DNA of 64,000 nt from Streptomyces californicus (GCF_000717645.1 NZ_JNZZ01000013.1:62001-126000), one strand, 5' to 3'. Positions 1 through 11,290 are shown, counted from the first letter of the stretch. The notes: generated by a model from the sequence alone, not told the origin. Translations and numbers: made by a program.

Positions 1-1645
1 TCGCGGGCGCGCGGGTCGGTGGCGGGGCGGCCGCCGGGCAGCAACGCGGGCAGCGCGCCCGCCTCCACCGCGCCCCGGTCGCCCGCCCGGCGCGGGATCC
101 ACACCAGGCGCGCGCCGGTGGCGGCGGCGGTGCGGATCGCGGCGGACAGCGCTCCGGGCACCCCGGCCAGCCGCTCGCCGACGATGATCAGGGAGTGCTC
201 GGCCCGCAACGCCTCGGCGGCGGCGGACCCTTCGGCGTCCAGGCCGACGCCGCCCGCGAGCGCGTCGAGCCACTCGGTCTCGGTGCCGGGGGCGGCGGGC
301 AGCAGGGTGCCGCCCGCCTTCTCCAGGCCGCGGGTGGCGTGCGAGGCGAGTGCGAAGGTCTTCTGACCGGCCTTGCGGTGGGCCTTGCGCAGCCGCAGGA
401 AGACGCCGGGGGCCTCCTCCTCGGACTCGATCCCGACGAGGAGGACCGCGGGGGCCTTCTCCAGCGCGGTGTACGTGACGCCCTCGCCGTCCAGGTCCCG
501 GCCGCGTCCGGCGACGCGGGCGGCGAGGAAGTCGGCCTCCTCGGCGCTGTGGACCCGGGAGCGGAAGTCGATGTCGTTGGTGGCGAGGGCGACCCGGGCG
601 AACTTGCCGTACGCGTAGGAGTCCTCGACGGTGAGCCGGCCGCCGGTGAGGACGCCGGTACGGCCGCGGGCGGCGAGGAGCCCGGCCGCGGCGGCCTCCA
701 GCGCCTCGGGCCAGCTCGCCGGTTCCAGCTCGCCCGCGGCGTTGCGGACCAGCGGGGTGGTGAGGCGGTCGCGCTGCTGGGCGTAGCGGAAGCCGAACCT
801 CCCCTTGTCGCAGATCCACTCCTCGTTGACCTCGGGCTCGTTGGCCGCGAGACGGCGGACGACCTTGCCGCGCCGGTGGTCGGTGCGGGTGGAGCAGCCG
901 CCCGAGCACTGCTCGCACACCGAGGGGGTGGAGACCAGGTCGAAGGGGCGGGAGCGGAACCGGTACGCCGCCGAGGTGAGCGCGCCGACCGGGCAGATCT
1001 GGATGGTGTTGCCGGAGAAGTACGACTGGAAGGGGTCGCCCTCGCCGGTGCCGACCTGCTGGAGCGCGCCGCGCTCGATCAGCTCGATCATCGGGTCGCC
1101 CGCCACCTGGTTGGAGAACCGGGTGCAGCGCGCGCAGAGCACGCACCGCTCGCGGTCCAGCAGGACCTGGGTGGAGATCGGGACGGGCTTCTCGAAGGTC
1201 CGCTTCTTCCCCTCGAACCGGGAGTCGGCGCCGCCGTGCGACATCGCCTGGTTCTGGAGCGGGCACTCGCCGCCCTTGTCGCAGACGGGGCAGTCGAGCG
1301 GGTGGTTGATCAGCAGCAGCTCCATCACGCCCTTCTGCGCCTTCTCGGCGACAGGGGAGGTGATCTGCGACTTGACGACCATGCCGTCGGTGCAGGTGAT
1401 GGTGCAGGAGGCCATCGGCTTGCGCTGGCCCTCGACCTCGACGATGCACTGGCGGCAGGCGCCGGCGGGGTCGAGGAGCGGGTGGTCGCAGAAGCGCGGG
1501 ATCTCGATGCCGAGGAGTTCGGCGGCGCGGATGACCAGGGTCCCCTTGGGGACGCTGATCTCGATGCCGTCGATGGTCAGCGTGACCAGGTCCTCGGGCG
1601 GGACCGCCGCCTCGCCGCCCCCGGAGGGCGCACTCGTGGTGACTG

Positions 1646-1649
<4 letters not shown>
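1..1649 (-). CDS. nuoG: NADH-quinone oxidoreductase subunit G (75 kDa-type), 3' end outside window
   Basis: This is the iron-sulfur electron-wire subunit of the peripheral arm of complex I. From the ATG at 1649 the minus frame stays open to the window edge, so only about the first 549 residues are present. Visible motifs are an N-terminal 2Fe-2S ferredoxin domain (Cys in [15 protein letters not shown], then CTITC), the His-Cys segment [17 protein letters not shown], the CVLCARC/CPVGAL 4Fe-4S segment, and the CEQCSGGC cluster at the start of the molybdopterin-oxidoreductase-like domain. Its ATG overlaps the nuoF stop (ATGA), so the two are translationally coupled. Long plus-strand ORFs over this stretch are codon-bias shadows. 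Confidence 0.95.
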
Positions 1650-3021
<1,372 letters not shown>

Positions 3022-3022
<1 letters not shown>

Positions 3023-3894
3023 CACTCCCCCTCCTCGGCTGCGGGCCCGGCCGGGTGCTCCGGGTCGGACGCCGAGGTCTGCTGCGGTGCGTCGTGCGAG
3101 CTGAGGCGCTCGGCCGGCGACGGATCGTGGACCTGCGCACTGTGCGGCTGCGTGTCCTGGGGCTGTCCGGCGCGCGGGGCGACCACGCGCGCCTTGGGCG
3201 GCGCCTCGCCCTTGGCGAGCTTGAGCCCGATGAGGGAGGCGGGGCCCGCGCCGCCGGTGGCCTCGACGGCGCCGGGGCGCTCGTCGGGGAAGCCGGCCAG
3301 GATGCGGGCGGTCTCCTTGTACGAGCAGATCGGCGCGCCCCGGGTGGGCTCGACGGTGCGTCCGGCGATCAGGTCGTCGACGAGCCGGGTGGCGCTCTCG
3401 GGGGTCTGGTTGTCGAAGAACTCCCAGTTGACCATCACGACGGGGGCGAAGTCGCAGGCGGCGTTGCACTCGATGTGTTCGAGGGTGACCTTGCCGTCCT
3501 CGGTGGTCTCGTTGTTGCCGACCCCGAGGTGCTCCTTGAGCGTGTCGAAGATGGCGTCGCCGCCCATGACCGCGCAGAGGGTGTTGGTGCAGACGCCGAC
3601 CTGGTAGTCGCCGCTGGGCCTGCGCCGGTACATGGAGTAGAAGGTGGCGACGGCGGTGACCTCGGCGGTGGTGAGGTCGAGCGTCTCGGCGCAGAAGGCG
3701 ACGCCCGTACGGGAGACGTACCCCTCCTCGGACTGCACGAGGTGCAGCAGCGGCAGGAGGGCGGAGCGGCTGCCGGGGTAGCGGGCCAGCACCTCCTTCG
3801 CGTCCGCGTCGAGCCGGGCGCGCACCTCGGCCGGGTAGGGGGTGGCGGGGAGCTGCGGCATCCCCAGACTGACGTCTTGGCGTGAGGTGGTCAC
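3022..3894 (-). CDS. nuoE: NADH-quinone oxidoreductase subunit E (24 kDa-type)
   Basis: This is the thioredoxin-fold 2Fe-2S subunit of the NADH dehydrogenase module. The four cluster cysteines lie in CTNTLC and CNAAC. The GTG at 3894 overlaps the nuoD stop (GTGA), the same coupling device used at nuoB/nuoC, and gives 290 residues. The longer open frame upstream is nuoD read out of frame. The protein is longer than typical NuoE because of a C-terminal Pro/Ala/Gln-rich tail of roughly 60 residues after the conserved [15 protein letters not shown] segment. Such low-complexity tails occur in Streptomyces NuoE and probably do not bind a cofactor. Confidence 0.95.
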
Positions 3895-5213
3895 CGGTCG
3901 ACGCCTCCCATCACGGGGTCGATGGACGCGACGGCGACGATGACGTCGGCGACCTGGCCGCCTTCGCACATCGCCGCCATGGCCTGCAGGTTGGTGAACG
4001 ACGGGTCGCGGAAGTGGACCCGGTAGGGGCGGGTGCCGCCGTCGGAGACGACGTGCACGCCGAGTTCACCCTTGGGGGACTCGACGGCGGTGTACGTCTG
4101 GCCGGGCGGGACCCGGAATCCCTCGGTCACCAGCTTGAAGTGGTGGATCAGGGCCTCCATGGAGGTGCCCATGATGTTCCGGATGTGGTCGAGCGAGTTG
4201 CCGAGTCCGTCCGGGCCCAGCGCGAGCTGGGCGGGCCAGGCGATCTTCTTGTCGGCGACCATGACCGGGCCCGGCTCCAGGCGCTCGATGCACTGCTCGA
4301 CGATGCGCAGCGACTGGCGCATCTCCTCCAGGCGGATGAGGAAGCGCCCGTAGGAGTCGCAGGTGTCGGCGGTCGGGACGTCGAAGTCGTACGTCTCGTA
4401 GCCGCAGTACGGGTCGGTCTTGCGCAGGTCGTGCGGGAGTCCGGCGGAGCGCAGCACCGGGCCGGTGGCGCCGAGCGCCATGCAGCCGGCGAGGTCGAGG
4501 TAGCCGACGTCCTGCATGCGGGCCTTGAAGATGGGGTTGCCGGTGGCGAGCTTGTCGTACTCCGGCAGGTTCTTCTTCATCGTCTTCACGAACTCGCGCA
4601 ACTGGTCGACCGAGCCCGGGGGCAGGTCCTGGGCGAGGCCGCCGGGGCGGACGAACGCGTGGTTCATGCGGAGCCCGGTGATCAGCTCGAAGAGATCGAG
4701 AACCAGTTCACGATCGCGGAAGCCGTAGATCATGATCGTGGTCGCGCCGAGCTCCATACCGCCGGTGGCGATGCAGACGAGGTGCGAGGAGAGCCGGTTG
4801 AGCTCCATCAGCAGCACGCGGATGACGGTGGCCCGGTCGGGGATCTGGTCCTCGATGCCGAGGAGCTTCTCCACGCCCAGGCAGTACGCCGTCTCGTTGA
4901 AGAACGGCGTGAGGTAGTCCATGCGCGTGACGAAGGTGGTGCCCTGCGTCCAGCTGCGGAATTCGAGGTTCTTCTCGATGCCGGTGTGGAGGTAGCCGAT
5001 GCCGCAGCGGGCCTCGGTGACGGTCTCGCCGTCGATCTCCAGGATGAGGCGGAGCACACCGTGCGTGGACGGGTGCTGGGGGCCCATGTTGACGATGATG
5101 CGTTCGTCGTCGGACTTCACCGCGGATTCGACGACCTCGTCCCAGTCGCCGCCGGTGACCGTGTACACGGTCCCCTCGGTCGTGGCGCGAGGTGTTGCAT
5201 GGGGAGTGGTCAT
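3891..5213 (-). CDS. nuoD: NADH-quinone oxidoreductase subunit D (49 kDa-type)
   Basis: This is the NiFe-hydrogenase-like quinone-site subunit of the peripheral arm. The 440 residues match the family's full length. The conserved [15 protein letters not shown] motif near the N-terminus forms part of the quinone pocket, and the protein ends in the usual DPVMGGVDR. The ATG at 5213 shares a base with the nuoC stop, and the stop overlaps the nuoE GTG. Together with NuoB it would form the menaquinone-reducing site, which fits the menaquinone genes found 10-23 kb away in this window. Confidence 0.97.
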   Translation of the reverse strand: MTTPHATPRATTEGTVYTVTGGDWDEVVESAVKSDDERIIVNMGPQHPSTHGVLRLILEIDGETVTEARCGIGYLHTGIEKNLEFRSWTQGTTFVTRMDYLTPFFNETAYCLGVEKLLGIEDQIPDRATVIRVLLMELNRLSSHLVCIATGGMELGATTIMIYGFRDRELVLDLFELITGLRMNHAFVRPGGLAQDLPPGSVDQLREFVKTMKKNLPEYDKLATGNPIFKARMQDVGYLDLAGCMALGATGPVLRSAGLPHDLRKTDPYCGYETYDFDVPTADTCDSYGRFLIRLEEMRQSLRIVEQCIERLEPGPVMVADKKIAWPAQLALGPDGLGNSLDHIRNIMGTSMEALIHHFKLVTEGFRVPPGQTYTAVESPKGELGVHVVSDGGTRPYRVHFRDPSFTNLQAMAAMCEGGQVADVIVAVASIDPVMGGVDR

Positions 5214-5935
5214 CAGGAGTACGACCTCCGCTGGTCCGGAGCCGGGATCTGGGCGCCCTTGTACTCGACGGCGATGCCGCCGAGCGGGTAGTCCTTGCGC
5301 TGCGGGAAGCCCTGCCAGTCGTCCGGCATCATGATCCGGGTGAGGGCGGGGTGCCCGTCGAAGACGAGCCCGAAGAAGTCGTACGCCTCGCGCTCGTGCC
5401 AGTCGTTGGTCGGGTAGACCGCGACGAGCGACGGGATGTGCGGGTCGCTGTCCGGGGCGGACACCTCCAGCCGGATGATCCGGCCGTGGGTGAGCGAGCG
5501 CAGGTGGTAGACGGCGTGCAGCTCGCGGCCCTTGTCGCCCAGGAAGTGGACGCCGCTGACGCCCGTGCAGAGTTCGAAGCGCAGGGCGGGGTCGTCGCGC
5601 AGGGTGCGGGCGACCTGGACCAGGTGCTCGCGTGCGATGTGGAAGGTCAGTTCACCGCGGTCGACGACGGTCTTCTCGATGGCGTTCTCGGGGAGGAGGT
5701 CCTGCTCCTCCAGGGCGCCTTCGAGTTCGTCGGCGACCTCGTCGAACCAGCCGCCGTACGGCCGCGAGGCGGCTCCCGGCAGGGTGACGGTGCGGATGAG
5801 GCCGCCGTAACCGGAGGTGTCGCCGCCGTTGTTCGCGCCGAACATGCCCTTGCGGACGCGGATGACCTCGCCGCCGGTGTCGCGCGGTGCGGGTACGGCG
5901 TTGTTCTCGCCGTTGGCGTCGGTGTTCTCGCTCAC
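5213..5935 (-). CDS. nuoC: NADH-quinone oxidoreductase subunit C (30 kDa-type)
   Basis: This is the peripheral-arm subunit that packs against NuoD. The 240-residue protein carries the signature [17 protein letters not shown] and the RKDYPLGG motif. The GTG at 5935 overlaps the nuoB stop as GTGA, which decides the start. The longer open frame upstream is nuoB out of frame. The N-terminal 35 residues (Asn/Gly/Asp-rich) are a low-complexity extension before the conserved domain. The product ends at an [14 protein letters not shown] tail one base short of the nuoD start. Confidence 0.95.
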   Translation of the reverse strand: MSENTDANGENNAVPAPRDTGGEVIRVRKGMFGANNGGDTSGYGGLIRTVTLPGAASRPYGGWFDEVADELEGALEEQDLLPENAIEKTVVDRGELTFHIAREHLVQVARTLRDDPALRFELCTGVSGVHFLGDKGRELHAVYHLRSLTHGRIIRLEVSAPDSDPHIPSLVAVYPTNDWHEREAYDFFGLVFDGHPALTRIMMPDDWQGFPQRKDYPLGGIAVEYKGAQIPAPDQRRSYS

Positions 5936-6486
5936 CGGAGCAGCCCCTTCATCTCGATCAGGGGCAGTGCCTTGAGGGCCGCTTCCTCCGCCTCGCGGGC
6001 GGCCTCCTCCGCGTTGACCCCGAGCTTGGTGCCCTGGATCTTCTGGTGGAGCTTGAGGATGGCGTCCATCAGCATCTCGGGACGCGGCGGGCAACCCGGC
6101 AAATAGATATCGACCGGGACAATGTGATCTACACCCTGAACAATGGCGTAATTGTTGAACATACCGCCTGATGAAGCGCAAACCCCCATGGAGATGACCC
6201 ACTTGGGATTCGGCATCTGGTCGTAGACCTGCCGCAGGACGGGCGCCATCTTCTGGCTCACCCGTCCCGCGACGATCATCAGGTCGGCCTGGCGCGGCGA
6301 TCCGCGGAAGACCTCCATTCCGAACCGGGCGAGGTCGTAGCGGCCGGCGCCGGTCGTCATCATCTCGATGGCGCAGCAGGCCAGTCCGAACGTGGCCGGG
6401 AAGACGGAGGACTTCCGCACCCAGCCCGCGGCCTGCTCGACCGTGGTCAGAACGAAGCCGCTCGGCAGTTTCTCTTCGAGTCCCAT
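5932..6486 (-). CDS. nuoB: NADH-quinone oxidoreductase subunit B (PSST-type, N2 cluster)
   Basis: This subunit binds the terminal 4Fe-4S cluster N2 that reduces the quinone. The tandem cysteines of [11 protein letters not shown], the Cys of GVCASSGG and the Cys of LPGCPPRPE supply the four ligands. The length of 184 residues is normal. It begins with ATG 18 bases after the nuoA stop and is coupled to nuoC by a GTGA overlap. The middle of the gene, about 6095-6180, has noticeably lower GC (around an aatagatatcga stretch) than the rest of the operon. Confidence 0.97.
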   Translation of the reverse strand: MGLEEKLPSGFVLTTVEQAAGWVRKSSVFPATFGLACCAIEMMTTGAGRYDLARFGMEVFRGSPRQADLMIVAGRVSQKMAPVLRQVYDQMPNPKWVISMGVCASSGGMFNNYAIVQGVDHIVPVDIYLPGCPPRPEMLMDAILKLHQKIQGTKLGVNAEEAAREAEEAALKALPLIEMKGLLR

Positions 6487-6504
6487 GGTGTGCCCCTCAG
6501 CCCC

Positions 6505-6864
6505 TCAGTCCCATTCCAGGCCGCCGCGACGCCACACATACGCGTAGGCGACGAAGACGGTGAGCACGAAGAGCAGCATCTCCACGAGCCCGAAGATCCC
6601 CAGGGCGTCGAAGGAGACCGCCCAGGGATAGAGGAAGACGATCTCGATGTCGAAGACGATGAAAAGCATCGCCGTCAGGTAGTACTTGATCGGAAAGCGG
6701 CCGCCTCCGGCCGGAGTCGGGGTGGGTTCGATGCCGCACTCGTACGCTTCGAGCTTTGCCCGGTTGTACCGCTTGGGGCCGATAAGCGTGGCCATGACCA
6801 CGGAGAAGATCGCAAACCCTGCCCCGAGGGCGCCGAGCACGAGGATGGGCGCGTAGGCATTCAC
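6505..6864 (-). CDS. nuoA: NADH-quinone oxidoreductase subunit A
   Basis: This is a small membrane-arm subunit and the first gene of the operon. The 119-residue protein has three hydrophobic helices and the conserved loop YECGIEPTP with its lipid/quinone-proximal Cys. I use the GTG at 6864 (MNAYAPILV) because the family begins there. A purine-rich GGAAGGAG lies about 8 bases upstream. The longer frame starting at 6978 would include the operator and has no family support. Expression is probably under Rex control (see 6944-6961). Confidence 0.94.
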   Translation of the reverse strand: MNAYAPILVLGALGAGFAIFSVVMATLIGPKRYNRAKLEAYECGIEPTPTPAGGGRFPIKYYLTAMLFIVFDIEIVFLYPWAVSFDALGIFGLVEMLLFVLTVFVAYAYVWRRGGLEWD

Positions 6865-6943
6865 GCTCCTCGCTCCTTCCAGTCGTCCTTGACCTGTGGA
6901 CCGCATCGGGCGACCGGCTCGCTGCCTCACCAAGATCGTGCAC

Positions 6944-6961
6944 ATGTGAGGCAGTTCACAA
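6944..6961. promoter_or_regulatory. Probable Rex operator (redox control of nuo)
   Basis: ATGTGAGGCAGTTCACAA matches the published Streptomyces Rex operator TTGTGAA-N4-TTCACAA at 12 of its 14 specified positions. Rex is the NAD+/NADH-sensing repressor known to act on nuoA-N and cyd in S. coelicolor. The site lies about 80 bases upstream of the nuoA start and just downstream of a candidate -10, a position suited to repression. Confidence 0.75.
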
Positions 6962-6976
6962 GCCCGACTGCCCCGC

Positions 6977-6982
6977 ATCCTA
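6977..6982 (-). promoter_or_regulatory. Candidate -10 box of the nuo promoter
   Basis: On the minus strand TAGGAT fits the TANNNT -10 pattern. The predicted transcription start near 6970 would place the Rex palindrome at about +10 to +27. No convincing -35 hexamer is seen 17-18 bases upstream. Confidence 0.4.
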
Positions 6983-7348
6983 TGCCCGGCCCCCTGTGAT
7001 CTGCGACACGGGGTACAGCAACGGCTTTGTGATCTCCACCACCTGACGAAGGATCATGAAGTCGTATGAGCGGTGATCTTCGTACGCGAAGCGGCCGAGT
7101 GATCACGAGACGTGACATTCGACGGTGTCACCGCTGGTCAAAGGCGTGGTGCGCTATCAATGGACAGCCACTACAAGCAAATTGGCGGTGAACGTGCTTG
7201 AGGTGATAAGGGATGCACGCCTCCCTCGGTGCCCCCCGCCGCCCCCCGGCGCCCCCCGGCATCCACCGACATCCGCCCGGATGAGGAGCGGCGGGGAGCG
7301 ATGGGACATGTGCACGCATTCACGAAGTACCGGGGCGGCGACGCGGGG

Positions 7349-7450
7349 CGCCCTTCGCGGACTGCGGGGCGAGTGCATCGCGCGCCCTTCGCAGACGACG
7401 GGGCGAGCACATCACGCACCCCTCGCGGATCGCGGAGCGCGTGCTTCACG
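7349..7450. repeat. 34-bp direct repeat, three tandem copies
   Basis: The units at 7349-7382, 7383-7416 and 7417-7450 each begin with a form of CGCCCTTCGC and end in CG. They differ by scattered substitutions but keep exact 34-base spacing. The array lies in the 979-base gene-free stretch between nuoA and the NlpC/P60 gene. Apart from this array and the structured element at 7660-7735 I see nothing recognisable in that stretch. Confidence 0.7.
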
Positions 7451-7659
7451 CGCCATCAGGCCACGCGTCGCGCCGACCGTTGGGGCGGCCGTCCGACGCC
7501 CGCCGACCGGCCGACCACCGGAAGTCGGCCAACGGGAGGCGGCGACGCGGATCGCACCCGCGCGGGTTGCCCGCCCCGGCACTCGCCCGCCGTGACCTGC
7601 GCCACACGCACCCCCTTCACAGGAAACCGGGCTTGGCCATCAGTGTGAACGGGTGGTAG

Positions 7660-7735
7660 GTGACGGGCAATTCGGGCGTATTACCGAAAGGCGGTGATCA
7701 CCGCCTTGATCACCGCCGTCCGATTTGCCCGTTAC
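7660..7735 (+). promoter_or_regulatory. Structured element upstream of the NlpC/P60 gene
   Basis: An outer imperfect inverted repeat (7660-7675 with 7720-7735, 14 of 16 positions paired) encloses a perfect 16-base palindrome, GGCGGTGATCACCGCC (7690-7705), and a further TGATCACCGCC copy (7707-7717). It ends about 110 bases before the start codon, so it could be a leader RNA fold or a protein-binding site. The sequence blocks I know for the ydaO (c-di-AMP) riboswitch are absent. Confidence 0.5.
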
Positions 7736-7843
7736 GGCGTCAATAAAGGCGCTCAGAAAGCGGATTCGGGGATTCCGAACGTAACTGTGTCGCAACACAC
7801 GTTTCTTGATGGGACCCCTACAGCCCTGATAGCGCTAGTACCC

Positions 7844-8707
7844 ATGTCCCACACCGCTCACATACCCAGCCACCGGAAGCCCCGCCAGCGCGCCTCGAAG
7901 TCGGCCCTGCGTGCCGGAGTTGCCGGTGGCTTCCTCAGCACCATCGCGGTCGCGGGTGCCGCCGGTCCGGCCCAGGCCGAGCCGGTGACCCAGACCATCG
8001 AAATGCCCACCATCGCGTCCAACTTCTCCGCCGCCGCTGCCGCCTCCGCTCAGGCCACGCAGCAGCTCGCGCTCGACATCGAGAAGCAGGCGGACCAGGA
8101 CGCGGCCGCCGCGAAGGCCGCGAAGGACGCCAAGAAGGCCCACGCCGAGGCCGTCCGCAAGGACGAGGCCAAGAAGAAGGCGGAAGCCGCCGAGAAGAAG
8201 GCCAAGGCCGAGGCCGAGGCCAAGGAGCGCGCCGAGCGCGCCTCCCGGTCCACCGAGCGCACCACGCTCAGCGCCTCCACCGGCTCGTCGGGCTCGTCCT
8301 CCTCGGGCAGCTCCGCCTCCGCGCCGTCCTCCTCCTCTTCCTCGAACGTCAGCGGTTCCGCCGCCTCCATCGTGGCGTTCGCCAAGGCCCAGGTCGGCGA
8401 CGCGTACGTCTCCGGCGGCACCGGCCCGAACGCGTGGGACTGCTCGGGCCTGGTCCAGGCCGCCTACCGCACGGCCAACATCGACCTGCCGCGCGTCTCC
8501 CAGGCGCAGTCGACCGCCGGCACCCAGGTATCCCTGGACAACCTGCAGCCCGGCGACATCCTGTACTGGGGCGGTGCGGGCAGCGCCTACCACGTCGCCA
8601 TCTACATCGGCGGCGGCCAGTTCGTCGGCGCGCAGAACTCCAGCACCGGCACGGTGCAGCGCTCCATGGACTACGACCGGCCGACCGGCGCGGTCCGCGT
8701 CCTCTGA
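7844..8707 (+). CDS. Secreted NlpC/P60 peptidoglycan endopeptidase
   Basis: This is a cell-wall hydrolase predicted to cleave peptide bonds in peptidoglycan stem peptides outside the cell. The 288 residues comprise a signal peptide with a probable AQA cleavage after residue 45, an Ala/Lys/Glu-rich coiled-coil region (about 60-135), a Ser/Gly linker (about 140-170) and a C-terminal NlpC/P60 domain. The catalytic Cys200 is in WDCSGLV and His250 is in YHVAIYI. I start at ATG 7844 because it gives a proper signal peptide; the frame is open from 7694, but those extra residues look non-coding. Coiled-coil plus NlpC/P60 resembles RipA-type enzymes. The upstream structured element may regulate it. 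Confidence 0.93.
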   Translation: MSHTAHIPSHRKPRQRASKSALRAGVAGGFLSTIAVAGAAGPAQAEPVTQTIEMPTIASNFSAAAAASAQATQQLALDIEKQADQDAAAAKAAKDAKKAHAEAVRKDEAKKKAEAAEKKAKAEAEAKERAERASRSTERTTLSASTGSSGSSSSGSSASAPSSSSSSNVSGSAASIVAFAKAQVGDAYVSGGTGPNAWDCSGLVQAAYRTANIDLPRVSQAQSTAGTQVSLDNLQPGDILYWGGAGSAYHVAIYIGGGQFVGAQNSSTGTVQRSMDYDRPTGAVRVL

Positions 8708-8743
8708 CGCGCGGCGCCCGAGGGCGCTCCGATACACGGCCGA

Positions 8744-8775
8744 GGCCGCCGCTCCCCCGCTCGGGGGCGGCGGCC
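8744..8775 (+). terminator. Hairpin terminator after the NlpC/P60 gene
   Basis: GGCCGCCGC and CCCC arms fold back on GGGG and GCGGCGGCC around a short loop, about 37 bases after the stop codon. There is no T tract, which is usual for Streptomyces. Confidence 0.7.
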
Positions 8776-8883
8776 TTCGCCGTGTGTGCCACGAGCCGCG
8801 CGGGTCGCCCCGGCGCCCCGCCGCCGCCGCCGCACGACAATCCACGTGCGGTCCGGTCGTCCCGCCTGATACTCCTGCCTGCC

Positions 8884-9405
8884 ATGGACGACCTTGTGAC
8901 AGAGCGACTTGTGCTGCATCCGATGACCCTCGGCGAGGCCGAGCGCGTGGTGGCGGGCAAGTCGGACAGCGACGCCCGATGGGCGCCCGGATATCCCACG
9001 GAGGGCGACGTGTCGGCCGCCACGCGCCTGCTGAGCACCTCCGCGATCAGCGGTGATCCCCAGCCGTTCGGCACCTACGAGATCCGTCGCCGCGACGACG
9101 GCCGGGCTATCGGCGGCGTGGGCTTCCACGGGCCTCCGGACGTGAACGGGAGCGTCACGATCGGCTACGGCCTCGTCCCCTCCGCGCGAGGTGAGGGACA
9201 CGCGTCCGAAGCCCTCCGCGGACTGCTCCTGTTCGCGCGAGCGCACGGCGTCACCCGGGTGAAAGGCGACGCCGACCACGACAACATCGCGTCCCAGCGC
9301 GTCATGACGGCAGCCGGCATGCGACCGGCCGGAGAGGACGAACGCGTCAGGTACTTCGAGATCACCTGGACCGACACGGCAGCGGACACGGACCCGCGCC
9401 CGTAG
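8884..9405 (+). CDS. GNAT-family N-acetyltransferase
   Basis: This 173-residue protein has the ribosomal-protein-acetyltransferase (RimJ-like) form of the GNAT fold. It opens with TERLVLHPMTLGEAERV, has a central IGYGLVPSARGEGHASEALRG segment carrying the acetyl-CoA-binding R/Q-x-x-G-x-G/A loop (ARGEGHA), and ends with DHDNIASQRVMTAAGM, the typical last motif. The substrate cannot be deduced. The ATG at 8884 is the first start after the preceding terminator. A longer open frame upstream is a shadow of the NlpC gene. It stands alone on the plus strand and converges with the ATPase gene that follows. Confidence 0.88.
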   Translation: MDDLVTERLVLHPMTLGEAERVVAGKSDSDARWAPGYPTEGDVSAATRLLSTSAISGDPQPFGTYEIRRRDDGRAIGGVGFHGPPDVNGSVTIGYGLVPSARGEGHASEALRGLLLFARAHGVTRVKGDADHDNIASQRVMTAAGMRPAGEDERVRYFEITWTDTAADTDPRP

Positions 9406-9417
9406 CGCTGCGTTCGC

Positions 9418-9984
<567 letters not shown>

Positions 9985-10122
9985 GGGGTCTCCCTACATG
10001 AGCCGGTCGGAAGCGCTGCCCGTCTGCCGTGGCTCCGGCTGCCCTCGAAGGGGAGACAACCACCCCCTAGGCAACTGCACTTCGGCGTGGTTCGACGTAC
10101 TGCGCCACGCGCCGAAGGTAGG

Positions 10123-10154
10123 GCACAACAGTGGGACGGCACAACAGTGGGACG
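10123..10154. repeat. Perfect 16-bp tandem duplication upstream of the XRE gene
   Basis: GCACAACAGTGGGACG occurs twice back to back (10123-10138 and 10139-10154), about 75 bases before the XRE start. It could be a two-site operator for the HTH protein or a simple slippage product. The rest of the 246-base gap (9985-10230) shows no other clear signal. Confidence 0.7.
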
Positions 10155-10230
10155 GCCGTAGCACCCATTCGAGTGGACCTGAGGCAGGATGGGGCGGCAC
10201 ACTCAGTACCTGTACGGAAGAGAGGGCCTG

Positions 10231-11079
10231 ATGCCGCCAAGAAGCTATCCGACCGCGAGGCAGCGGCGGTTGGGCGCGGAACTGCGCAAGCTACGCGAGC
10301 GGGCAGGCATGTCCGGCGGCGAGGCCGCCGCGTTCCTCGGTGGCGAACGCGCACAGATCAGCCACATCGAATCCGGGCGATACGGCGTGAGCGATCAGCG
10401 GGTACGCCGACTGGCTGCCCACTATTCCGCCAACGACAAGCACTTGGTGGATGCTTTGGCAGCCATGGCCGAGGAACGCACCAAGGGATGGTGGGAGGAA
10501 TACCGGGGAGTGCTGTCGCCAGGCTTTCTCGACCTGGCGGAGCTCGAACACTGGGCGCTCTCCATACAAGCCATCGAGATGCTCTACGTACCCGGCATTT
10601 TCCAGACCGAGGCGTACGCAACATCTCTCCTGCGCGGGGGAATTGCCAATCTCCCGACTGCCGAATTGAACGCGCGCGTTGAGCACCGCATGAGGCGCCG
10701 CGAGATTTTCGACCGCCCTCAGCCAACTCCGTATGAAGCGTTCATCCACGAGGCCGCCCTCCGCATGAGGTACTGCGACGCCAGAACGATGAGCCGACAA
10801 CTGGAGTACCTGTGCGAACTCTCGGAGTGGCCTTCTGTGACCATCCGGGTCATTCCGTTCGCCGCACAGATCACCGGGTCAGTGCACTCGATGGCCTATG
10901 CAGGGGCAACGATCCCCGCACTCGACACAGTTCAGGTCGACAGCGCATTCGATTCAGGTTTTCTCGACGCGGAGGCTCAGCTCGCGAAGTACCGGGAGCT
11001 AATCGGCTCGGTCGACTCGATCTCACTCAGTGAGGCGAAGTCGAACGATTTCATCCAGCGCATCGCACAGGAAATGTGA
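10231..11079 (+). CDS. XRE-family regulator with DUF5753 domain
   Basis: This 282-residue protein has an N-terminal helix-turn-helix (residues about 10-65, LGAELRKLRERAGMSGGEAAAFLGGERAQISHIE). It is followed by the DUF5753 domain typical of Streptomyces BldB/WhiJ-type partners (YVPGIFQTEAYA, then IRVIPFAAQITGSVHSM). I start at ATG 10231, which has an AGAGGG ribosome site; the frame extends 14 codons upstream without one. The DUF397 gene begins 10 bases after its stop. Such pairs act in developmental or antibiotic control in Streptomyces, though the target here is unknown. GC is slightly lower than in neighbours, as often seen in these accessory pairs. Confidence 0.92.
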   Translation: MPPRSYPTARQRRLGAELRKLRERAGMSGGEAAAFLGGERAQISHIESGRYGVSDQRVRRLAAHYSANDKHLVDALAAMAEERTKGWWEEYRGVLSPGFLDLAELEHWALSIQAIEMLYVPGIFQTEAYATSLLRGGIANLPTAELNARVEHRMRRREIFDRPQPTPYEAFIHEAALRMRYCDARTMSRQLEYLCELSEWPSVTIRVIPFAAQITGSVHSMAYAGATIPALDTVQVDSAFDSGFLDAEAQLAKYRELIGSVDSISLSEAKSNDFIQRIAQEM

Positions 11080-11089
11080 GTCTATCGGC

Positions 11090-11290
11090 ATGACCGAGGC
11101 AATCAACTGGCAGAAGTCTTCCTTCTCGGGTCCGGACGACAATCAGAACTGCATCGAACTGGCCCCCGTAGACGGCATGATTCAACTACGCGAGAGCGAT
11201 GATCCTCACGTGATCGTCACCACCAGCACATCAAAGCTGCGGGCGTTCCTCTTGGGCGTAAAGGCAGGCGAGTTCGACCATCTGATCTGA
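11090..11290 (+). CDS. DUF397 small protein
   Basis: This 66-residue protein has the DUF397 hallmarks: the W-x-K-S-S-F-S opening (INWQKSSFSGPD), a central CIELAP and RESDDP, and a LRAFLLGVKAGEFD ending. The family nearly always sits beside an XRE/DUF5753 regulator, as here, and is thought to modulate it (WhiJ-type systems). The ATG at 11090 follows the partner's stop by 10 bases, so the two are probably co-transcribed. Confidence 0.92.
   Translation: MTEAINWQKSSFSGPDDNQNCIELAPVDGMIQLRESDDPHVIVTTSTSKLRAFLLGVKAGEFDHLI

Noticed and set aside
7349..7450. Possible small CRISPR array
   Set aside because: The units are contiguous and diverged with no spacers, and no cas gene is near.
7660..7843. 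ydaO (c-di-AMP) riboswitch before the NlpC/P60 gene
   Set aside because: The conserved sequence blocks I know for that riboswitch are not found; only generic inverted repeats are present.
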